A stretch of 7,854 bases of DNA, taken from positions 1 through 7,854 of the forward strand of contig JAJYGK010000154.1 of the NCBI GenBank assembly GCA_021790715.1. Reading direction: 5' to 3'. A program made the translations under genes and the position numbers. Within the stretch, counting starts at the first letter, position 1. Every line of letters begins with the position of its first letter. This DNA comes from Chloroflexota bacterium. GTDB lineage: Bacteria; Chloroflexota; Limnocylindria; Limnocylindrales; CSP1-4. The notes beneath the pieces were generated by a model that was not told the origin of the DNA, did not search any database, and saw only the letters and a list, made by a program, of their open reading frames with translations. Shown here in pieces: positions 1 through 7,854 of this stretch.

Positions 1-6
1 CCCCCC

Positions 7-12
7 GGAGGG
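7..12 (+). promoter_or_regulatory. Shine-Dalgarno site of the AlkD-like gene
   Basis: GGAGGG lies 7 nt before the ATG at 20, an ideal position for a ribosome binding site. It supports the ATG at 20 as the true start. The bases before it are too few to say whether a promoter or an upstream gene lies to the left. Confidence 0.7.
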
Positions 13-19
13 CCGACGG

Positions 20-1027
20 ATGACGGGCCGCCGGACGAGCCCGGTCACGGAGCGCGCGAACGCGTTCGTCGCCGCGCGCCTGCCGGACGCCCGCGCCCTC
101 GCCGAGGCCGTCGCGGCGCTCGTGGACCAGCCGGACACGCTCGTGCGCGAGCTCGAGGACGGCCTTGCCGCGCTCGCCGATCCGCCGTACCTCGACGAGG
201 TCCGGCGCATGACCCCCGGCCTCCGGGCCGCCTTCGGCGTGCGGACGCCGCTCCTGCGGCCGATCCACGCCGCGCTCCGCCGCGCCTGCCGGCGACGCCC
301 GGACGTCGCCCTCTGGGTGGCCGAGCGCCTCGATCGCGAGCCGTACCTGGAGGTCCGGCTGCTGGCCCCCACGCTGCTGCGCCTCTCGCTCGAGCCGGAT
401 CCGGAGCGCAGCTGGCAGCTGATCCGCGGCATGGCGCGCGCCGCCGACAACTGGATCGCGGTCGACGGGCTCGCCGGCGTCGCGGCGCTCGGCATCCTGC
501 TCGAGTCGTACCGCTGGTCCGAGCTGGAGCAGCTCGTCTACGCCCCGTCGCCGTGGGAGCGGCGCTTCGTCGGCTCGACGATCGCCTCGCTGCCGTTCGA
601 GGTCGTGCCCGAGGACCGGCCGCGGCTCGCCGGCGGCCCCGCTCTCGAGCTGATCGGGCAGCTGATCGGGGACGCCGACGAGAACGTCCAGAAGGCGCTG
701 TCCTGGGCGCTGCGCAACTGGACGCGCGTCGATCCCGCCGGGGTGGCGCGCTTCCTCGACGAGCAGGCGGCCCGCGCTGCCTCCGACGCCGACGGGCACC
801 GGGCCTGGGTGGTCCGGGACGCGCTCTCCGCCCTCGACGCGGCGCAGGCCGCACGCCTGCGCGCGCTCCTCGCCGGTCTCCGGCGCGTGCCCGGGGCGCC
901 CGCCACGAGCAGTGCGTCGGCCGCGTCGGCCGCCTTCGCCGACCTCATCGCGACCGGCTCGATCCCGGCCGCCTCCCGCTTCGCCGGCGCCGCCGACCAT
1001 GAACCCGAGAGGAGCCTCACCGAGTGA
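20..1027 (+). CDS. AlkD-like HEAT-repeat protein (putative DNA alkylation repair)
   Basis: A 335-residue soluble, helix-rich protein that I place tentatively in the AlkD/DNA_alkylation family, HEAT-like glycosylases that excise alkylated purines. By eye alignment to Bacillus cereus AlkD, FGVRTP (about residues 73-78) matches its GIQTPE segment. W145 and D149 in NWIAVD match catalytic W109 and D113. R182 in WERRF matches R148, and W229 in QKALSWALRNW matches W187 in QKAIGWVLREY. The residue matching AlkD Y27 seems to be Met. The protein is about 100 residues longer than AlkD: an N-terminal extension of some 40 residues and an Ala/Ser-rich, probably disordered tail from about residue 285. The ATG has a good SD. 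The stop overlaps the gyrA start (GTGA), so the two are probably co-translated. Family placement is likely; glycosylase activity is inference, since many HEAT proteins are only scaffolds. Confidence 0.65.
   Translation: MTGRRTSPVTERANAFVAARLPDARALAEAVAALVDQPDTLVRELEDGLAALADPPYLDEVRRMTPGLRAAFGVRTPLLRPIHAALRRACRRRPDVALWVAERLDREPYLEVRLLAPTLLRLSLEPDPERSWQLIRGMARAADNWIAVDGLAGVAALGILLESYRWSELEQLVYAPSPWERRFVGSTIASLPFEVVPEDRPRLAGGPALELIGQLIGDADENVQKALSWALRNWTRVDPAGVARFLDEQAARAASDADGHRAWVVRDALSALDAAQAARLRALLAGLRRVPGAPATSSASAASAAFADLIATGSIPAASRFAGAADHEPERSLTE
1007..1014 (+). promoter_or_regulatory. Shine-Dalgarno site of gyrA
   Basis: GAGAGGAG lies inside the end of the upstream gene, with AGGAG ending 9 nt before the GTG at 1024. 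It supports the GTG start and shows that gyrA can recruit ribosomes itself as well as by coupling through the GTGA overlap. Confidence 0.7.
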
Positions 1028-3597
1028 CAGAGGAGCGAGGCCGAGTCCTTCCCGTCCGCATCGAGGACGAGATGCGGCAGGCGTACCTGGACTACGCGAT
1101 GAGCGTCATCGTGAGCCGGGCGCTGCCGGACGTGCGCGACGGGCTGAAGCCGGTCCAGCGCCGGATCCTCTACACGATGCACGAGATGGGCCTGACCTCC
1201 GCGGCCGGGTACCGCAAGTGCGCGGCAATCGTCGGCGACGTGATGGGCAAGTACCACCCGCACGGCGACGTCTCGATCTACGACGCGCTCGTCCGCCTCG
1301 CGCAGGACTTCTCGATGCGCTACCCGCTGGTCGACGGGCAGGGCAACTTCGGCTCGGTCGACGGGGACCCGGCCGCGGCGATGCGCTACACCGAGGCGCG
1401 CATGACCGCGATCGCCGCGGAGATGCTGGCCGACATCGACAAGGACACGGTCGACTTCGAGGACAACTACGACGGCACGAAGCGGCAGCCGAGCGTCCTC
1501 CCCGGCAGGCTCCCGAACCTGCTCGTCAACGGATCGGCCGGGATCGCGGTGGGCATGGCCACGAACATCCCGCCGCACCATCTCGGCGAGATCGCGGATG
1601 CGACTGCGGCCCTCATCGCGAACCCGGACCTCACCTCCGACGAGCTCTGCGAGCACGTGAAGGGGCCGGACTTCCCGACCGGCGCGACGATCTTCCGCTA
1701 CGAGCAGCAGCGCAACCCGCTGACCGGCCAACAGGAGCGCATCGACGCCATCCGCCAGATGTACGCGAACGGGCGCGGCCGCGTCGTCATGCGGGCCGTC
1801 TGCTCGTTCGAGGAGACCCGCGGCAACCGCGTCGCGATCATCGTGACCGAGCTCCCGTACCAGGTCAACAAGGCGCAGCTGGTCGAGAAGATCGCCGAAC
1901 TGGTCTCCACCAAGAAGCTCGAGGGGATCGCAGACCTGCGGGACGAGTCCGACCGCGACGGCATGCGCCTCGTCATCGAGTGCAAGCGCGACGCGAACCC
2001 GCACAAGGTGCTGAACAACCTGTTCAAGCACACCCCGCTGCAGCTCGCCTTCAACATGAACATGGTCGCGCTGGTCGACGGGCAGCCGCAGACGCTCTCG
2101 CTCAAGTCGGTGCTGCAGCACTACATCGACTACCGGCGCGACGTGGTGCGCCGGCGGACCGAGTACGACCTGGCCCGGGCCCGCGAGCGCGCCCACATCC
2201 TGGAGGGCCTGAAGAAGGCGCTCGACAACCTGGACGCGGTCATCCGCACCATCCGGGAGTCGCGCGACGTCGACGCCGCGAGGCAGGCGCTCATGAGCGG
2301 CTTCGACCTCTCGGAGCTCCAGGCCCAGGCGATCCTCGACATGCGCCTGGCCCGCCTGGCCGCCCTGGAACGCCAGAAGATCGAGGACGAGTACCGCCAG
2401 GTGATCGAGCTCATCGGCGAGCTCGAGGACATCCTTGCGAACCCGCGCCGCATCGACGAGATCATCCGCGACGAGCTGCGGACGCTGCGCACGAAGTACG
2501 CCGGCCAGCGCCGGACGCGGATCGCCGACGACGCGTCGCGCGAGATGACCGACGAGGACCTGATCGCCGACGAGGACGTGGTGATCACGATCAGCGGCCG
2601 CGGCTACATCAAGCGCCAGCCGCTGGCGACCTACCGGCGCCAGGCGCGGGGAGGGAAGGGGATCATCGGCGCCCGGACGGTCGAGGAGGACGCGCTCGAC
2701 TCGCTGCTCGTGGCCAACACGCACGACTGGGCGCTCTTCTTCACGAACCGCGGCCGCGTCTTCAGCTCGAAGGTCCACCAGGTCCCCGATGCCAGCCGCA
2801 CGGCCAAGGGGATGCCGATCATCAACCTGGAGGGCGTGCAGGTCGAGCCGGGCGAGGTGCCGACGGCGACCATCACGCTCCCCAGCTTCGACCGCGGCGG
2901 CTACCTGGTCCTGGCCACCCGCAAGGGGATCATCAAGAAGACTCCCCTCGAGCAGTTCGAGAAGGTCCGTTCCAGCGGGATCATCGCGATCACGCTCGCG
3001 GACGACGACGAGCTGGCCTGGGTGGAGGTGACCACCGGCCGCGACGACATCATCCTGGCCACCGCGCAGGGCAAGCTGGCACGCTTCGCCGAGGCGGAGG
3101 TGCGCCCGATGGGTCGCGTGGCCGCCGGCGTCATCGGGATCCGGCTCGCCCGCGAGGGCGACCACGTGGTGGGCATGAGCGTCGTGCAGCACGACGCCGA
3201 CCTCCTCGTGCTGACCAAGACCGGCTACGGCAAGCGCGTCCGCCTCTCCGAGTTCCGGCGCAAGCATCGCGGGGGACAGGGCGTCCAGCTCATCGCGCTC
3301 GAGGGCCGCAAGACCGGCGAGGTCGCCGCGGTCGAGCAGGTCGAGGAGACGGACGAGGAGCTGCTGCTGATCAGCCGGGGCGGCCAGGTGGTCCGCACCG
3401 AGGTCGCGTCCATCAACCGCTACTCGGCCGGGGCACGGGGCGTCATCGTCATGCGCCTCAACGCGGGCGACGAGGTGGCCGGGATCGCGGTCTTCCGGGC
3501 CGGGCTGGCGGAACATCGGGCCATGGGCGACAATGGCTCCGCTCCGGCGGACGCAGGCGCCCCCGCCCGGGCACGCGGAACAGACGGTGAGCAGTGA
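1024..3597 (+). CDS. gyrA: DNA gyrase subunit A
   Basis: The breakage-reunion subunit of gyrase (A2B2), which with GyrB introduces negative supercoils using ATP. It has 857 residues, within the family's usual range. The N-terminal half carries the winged-helix/tower core. Catalytic Y122 sits in AAMRYTEARM with R121 before it, and I174 in GSAGIAVGMAT is the DNA-intercalating Ile; all three have E. coli numbering. The C-terminal domain (about 517-825) shows six beta-pinwheel blades. The GyrA box of blade 1 reads QARGGKG (540-546), one change from QRRGGKG, which favours GyrA over ParC. The tail (826-857) is short and Ala/Gly/Pro-rich, not strongly acidic. The quinolone-determining region reads HGDVSIYD, so position 83 is Val and 87 is Asp. 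The GTG start has a good SD and overlaps the preceding stop. GyrB is not in view; it may lie to the left, beyond the window. Confidence 0.97.
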   Translation: MTEERGRVLPVRIEDEMRQAYLDYAMSVIVSRALPDVRDGLKPVQRRILYTMHEMGLTSAAGYRKCAAIVGDVMGKYHPHGDVSIYDALVRLAQDFSMRYPLVDGQGNFGSVDGDPAAAMRYTEARMTAIAAEMLADIDKDTVDFEDNYDGTKRQPSVLPGRLPNLLVNGSAGIAVGMATNIPPHHLGEIADATAALIANPDLTSDELCEHVKGPDFPTGATIFRYEQQRNPLTGQQERIDAIRQMYANGRGRVVMRAVCSFEETRGNRVAIIVTELPYQVNKAQLVEKIAELVSTKKLEGIADLRDESDRDGMRLVIECKRDANPHKVLNNLFKHTPLQLAFNMNMVALVDGQPQTLSLKSVLQHYIDYRRDVVRRRTEYDLARARERAHILEGLKKALDNLDAVIRTIRESRDVDAARQALMSGFDLSELQAQAILDMRLARLAALERQKIEDEYRQVIELIGELEDILANPRRIDEIIRDELRTLRTKYAGQRRTRIADDASREMTDEDLIADEDVVITISGRGYIKRQPLATYRRQARGGKGIIGARTVEEDALDSLLVANTHDWALFFTNRGRVFSSKVHQVPDASRTAKGMPIINLEGVQVEPGEVPTATITLPSFDRGGYLVLATRKGIIKKTPLEQFEKVRSSGIIAITLADDDELAWVEVTTGRDDIILATAQGKLARFAEAEVRPMGRVAAGVIGIRLAREGDHVVGMSVVQHDADLLVLTKTGYGKRVRLSEFRRKHRGGQGVQLIALEGRKTGEVAAVEQVEETDEELLLISRGGQVVRTEVASINRYSAGARGVIVMRLNAGDEVAGIAVFRAGLAEHRAMGDNGSAPADAGAPARARGTDGEQ

Positions 3598-3616
3598 GTC
3601 GGTGAACGCCTTGACA

Positions 3617-3640
3617 GTCGGTCGCGGATCGCGCACCGGC
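3617..3640 (+). other. Bulged hairpin between gyrA and prs
   Basis: The 57-nt gap between gyrA and prs can fold into a stem. GTCGGT (3617-3622) pairs with ACCGGC (3635-3640) with one T-G wobble. CGCG (3623-3626) then pairs with CGCG (3630-3633) around a GAT loop, leaving C3634 bulged. It ends 14 nt before the prs GTG. No T-run follows, so it is not a typical intrinsic terminator. It could be a processing, stability or translational element, or chance in GC-rich DNA. Confidence 0.35.
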
Positions 3641-3654
3641 GGGGCGCTCGTGTC

Positions 3655-4761
3655 GTGAGCGCGTTCGGCTCGCGCGACACCAGCGTCTACGTCGAGCGCT
3701 TCGACGTCTACACCGGGAACGCGAACCCCGATCTCGCGCGGAGCATCTGCCGCTACCTGAAGATGGACCTCGGGCGGGCGGAGGTCTTCGAGTTCGCCAA
3801 CGAGAACATCTTCGTCAAGATCCTGGACAACGTCCGCGACCGCGACGTCTTCCTGATTCAGCCCACCTGCTCGCCGGTGAGCAAGTCGATCATGGAGCTG
3901 CTCGTCATGATCGACGCGTTCAAGCGGGCGAGCGCGGGGCGCATCACGGCCGTCGTGCCGTACTACGCCTACGGGCGGTCCGACAAGAAGGACCAGCCGC
4001 GCGTCCCCATCACGGCGCGCCTGATCGCCGACATGATCTCGGTCGCCGGCGCCGACCGCCTCCTGACGATGGACCTGCACCAGGGCCAGATCCAGGGCTT
4101 CTTCAACATCCCGGTCGACGAGCTGACGGCCGTCCACATGCTGTCGAACTACTTCCGGAAGAAGGGGCTCGACAACCTGGTGGTCGTCACCGACCTCGGG
4201 TTCGCAAAGCGGGCCCGCGCCTTCGCCGAGCTGCTCGACGCGCCGCTGGCCGTCATCGAGAAGCGGCGGGTCGGCAACCTCGACCGCGCCGAGGTGCTGC
4301 GCGTGATCGGCGAGGTCCGCGGGCGGCGGGCGATCATCGTCGACGACGAGATCGACACGGCCGGCACGCTGATGGAGATCACCCGGGCGCTGCAGCGCGA
4401 GCACGTCGACGAGATCTACGCGTGCGCGACGCACGGGGTCCTGTCCGCCCACGCGGTCGAGCACATCGCCGGCTCGGGGGTCCGCGAGGTCGTGGTGACC
4501 GACACCATCCCGCTGCCGCCGCACAAGCAGATCCCGCAGATCCGGACCCTCTCGGTCGCCCCGCTCATCGGCGAGGCGATCCGGCGCATCCATCTCGGCG
4601 AGTCGGTGGGCGCGCTCTTCTCGAGCGAGCTCAACCTGGTCGAGGAGATGCTGCTGTGGGACGACGCGGCGTCGTCCGAGGCGGCGTCGTCCGAGGCGGA
4701 AGAGTCGGCGGCGGACGCGACGACGGGCGTCGGAGCGACGCGAGGTGAACGGTGTCTCTGA
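3655..4761 (+). CDS. prs: Ribose-phosphate pyrophosphokinase (PRPP synthetase)
   Basis: A cytosolic enzyme that makes PRPP from ribose 5-phosphate and ATP for purine, pyrimidine, His, Trp and NAD synthesis. It shows the tandem phosphoribosyltransferase folds: the catalytic loop YYAYGRSDKKDQPRVPI (103-119), MDLHQGQIQGFF with the Mg/ATP His at 142, the VVTDLGFAKRARAFA segment (from 177), KRRVGNLD (203-210, flexible loop) and the PRPP loop DDEIDTAGTL (230-239). The usual FSDGE motif reads FANEN and the usual RQD reads R108-S-D, a recognisable variant rather than decay. It has 368 residues against about 310-320 in the family. The excess is an Ala/Ser/Glu tail (about 333-368) with a tandem AASSE repeat. 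GTG 3655 is the only plausible start: the frame upstream has no ATG or GTG back to the gyrA stop, which lies in the same frame. No clear SD is seen. The end overlaps the next gene by 10 nt. Confidence 0.94.
   Translation: MSAFGSRDTSVYVERFDVYTGNANPDLARSICRYLKMDLGRAEVFEFANENIFVKILDNVRDRDVFLIQPTCSPVSKSIMELLVMIDAFKRASAGRITAVVPYYAYGRSDKKDQPRVPITARLIADMISVAGADRLLTMDLHQGQIQGFFNIPVDELTAVHMLSNYFRKKGLDNLVVVTDLGFAKRARAFAELLDAPLAVIEKRRVGNLDRAEVLRVIGEVRGRRAIIVDDEIDTAGTLMEITRALQREHVDEIYACATHGVLSAHAVEHIAGSGVREVVVTDTIPLPPHKQIPQIRTLSVAPLIGEAIRRIHLGESVGALFSSELNLVEEMLLWDDAASSEAASSEAEESAADATTGVGATRGERCL
4666..4695 (+). repeat. Two tandem copies of a 15-bp unit within prs
   Basis: GCGGCGTCGTCCGAG is present twice back to back (4666-4680 and 4681-4695), encoding AASSE twice at Prs residues 338-347. 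A related GCGGAAGAGTCG follows. The unit is a multiple of three, so copy-number change would keep the frame. It lies in the non-conserved tail, so slippage there would be tolerated. Confidence 0.9.
4742..4747 (+). promoter_or_regulatory. Shine-Dalgarno-like site of the small membrane gene
   Basis: GAGGTG, extending to GAGGTGA (4742-4748), matches the anti-SD core and ends 3-4 nt before the GTG at 4752. The spacing is short. It lies within the last codons of prs and helps fix the GTG start of the overlapping gene. Confidence 0.5.
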
Positions 4762-4979
4762 AGCTCTACCAGCCCGGCCCGAACGGCCTCGAGCCGAGCG
4801 GCGATCCCGGCCGCGACTACCGGACGCAGCTGCGGTCGCGGCGCTGGAACCTGCCGCGGCTCGCGAACACCGACGCGCGGCCGGTGGACGCGCTGAGCGG
4901 CGTCCTCTTCTTCGGCGGGCTCGCGGTGCTGACGTTCGTGATCCTGCTCGTGGGGTACGGGATCGGCTTCTGGCATTAG
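4752..4979 (+). CDS. Small single-pass membrane protein of unknown function
   Basis: A 75-residue protein I do not recognise. Residues 1-45 are polar and basic (YRTQLRSRRWNLPRL around 23-37), and one hydrophobic helix spans about 49-73 (start SGVLFFGG, end GYGIGFWH). The basic N-terminal part suggests it stays in the cytoplasm with the C-terminus outside, as in tail-anchored proteins. Support for a real gene: an SD-like GAGGTGA, a 10-nt overlap with prs that suggests translational coupling, a clear membrane segment, and the fact that it fills space between two housekeeping genes. SecE shares the size and topology and the next gene is secA, but the SecE motif before its helix is not convincingly present. 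A stop at 4977-4979 is followed at once by a perfect palindrome. Existence is likely; function is unknown. Confidence 0.72.
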   Translation: MSLKLYQPGPNGLEPSGDPGRDYRTQLRSRRWNLPRLANTDARPVDALSGVLFFGGLAVLTFVILLVGYGIGFWH

Positions 4980-4983
4980 GCGG

Positions 4984-5020
4984 CGCCGGGATCCCGGCGG
5001 GGAGCACCGGCCCATCCGGT
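4984..5020 (+). terminator. Pair of short hairpins after the small membrane gene (weak terminator candidate)
   Basis: A perfect 16-bp palindrome CGCCGGGATCCCGGCG (4984-4999) starts 4 nt after the TAG stop and can form a 6-bp stem with a GATC loop. ACCGG (5006-5010) and CCGGT (5016-5020) form a second 5-bp stem around CCCAT. No T-run follows either, so classic intrinsic termination is doubtful. The position, between the end of one unit and the apparent secA promoter, fits a transcript 3' end or a stabilising structure. Confidence 0.35.
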
Positions 5021-5081
5021 CCGCCCCCCGGCCGGCCGCACGCCGTCCACCGGGCGGGGGAAGTCGGCCTCTCCCACACCC

Positions 5082-5087
5082 TATACT
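5082..5087 (+). promoter_or_regulatory. Probable -10 box of secA (leaderless-type promoter)
   Basis: TATACT stands out as an AT-rich island in very GC-rich DNA and differs from TATAAT at one base. It ends 9 nt before the secA ATG, so transcription would be expected to begin at about 5093-5097, leaving a 5' leader of 0-4 nt. No AGGAG-like sequence precedes the ATG. No good TTGACA lies at the usual distance upstream (GGAAGT at 5059-5064). Leaderless genes with a TANNNT box at this distance are common in several GC-rich lineages. Confidence 0.6.
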
Positions 5088-5096
5088 TGAGCTTCC

Positions 5097-7854
<2,758 letters not shown>

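Noticed and set aside
912..3590. An 892-codon open frame overlapping gyrA on the plus strand in another frame
   Set aside because: It is an Arg/Pro/Gly-rich shadow of gyrA; gyrA in the true frame has all family motifs.
1024..3597. Topoisomerase IV subunit ParC instead of GyrA
   Set aside because: There are six C-terminal blades and a near-consensus GyrA box, and Y122 and I174 coincide with E. coli GyrA numbering.
3611..3616. Perfect TTGACA hexamer upstream of prs
   Set aside because: At 16-18 nt downstream the sequence is CACCGG-like with no -10 resemblance, so a sigma-70 type promoter is not supported; the hexamer also reads as ordinary codons of the short leader frame.
4752..4979. Calling the 75-residue protein SecE
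   Set aside because: Size and topology fit, but the conserved basic/Trp-Pro segment before the SecE helix is not clearly present, and secE is usually next to nusG.
538..5079. A 1513-codon open frame on the minus strand across four genes and their gaps
   Set aside because: It is antisense to well-recognised genes, has an Arg/Asp/Val/Leu-rich repetitive composition with no known motif, and is expected where GC-rich third codon positions suppress stops on the opposite strand.

Overview
The window is a GC-rich (about 70% by eye) bacterial chromosomal segment. All real genes lie on the + strand and are tightly packed. The layout is: an AlkD-like HEAT-repeat protein (20-1027); DNA gyrase subunit A, gyrA (1024-3597); ribose-phosphate pyrophosphokinase, prs (3655-4761); a 75-residue protein with one C-terminal membrane helix (4752-4979); and preprotein translocase SecA (5097 to beyond the right edge at 7854). 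I see no mobile elements, CRISPR arrays, tRNA or rRNA genes, and no sign of recent transfer.

The first four genes look like one transcription unit. The AlkD-like gene and gyrA share a GTGA start/stop overlap, gyrA and prs are 57 nt apart with a bulged hairpin in the gap, and prs overlaps the small membrane gene by 10 nt. After a 117-nt gap holding short palindromes, secA appears to have its own promoter: a TATACT box ending 9 nt before the ATG with no Shine-Dalgarno sequence. That arrangement suggests a leaderless or nearly leaderless mRNA.

The organism cannot be fixed from sequence reading alone. The Prs catalytic-loop variant (GRSDKKDQPRVPIT), the GyrA stretch HPHGDVSIYD, the DEVDN form of the SecA Walker B motif, the base composition and the probable leaderless promoter together make me lean to Chloroflexota (a Limnocylindria- or Thermomicrobia-like lineage). 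A GC-rich actinobacterium or another deep lineage is the alternative. This is inference from remembered family sequences, not a search.

Functionally the genes are housekeeping: topology control (GyrA), PRPP supply for nucleotide, His and Trp synthesis (Prs), protein export (SecA), plus a possible base-excision repair protein. I found no clear undescribed system. The points most worth checking are the probable leaderless secA promoter, a native Val at the quinolone-determining position of GyrA, the AlkD-like protein translationally coupled to gyrA, the unassigned small membrane protein before secA, and the 33-residue charged insertion in SecA.
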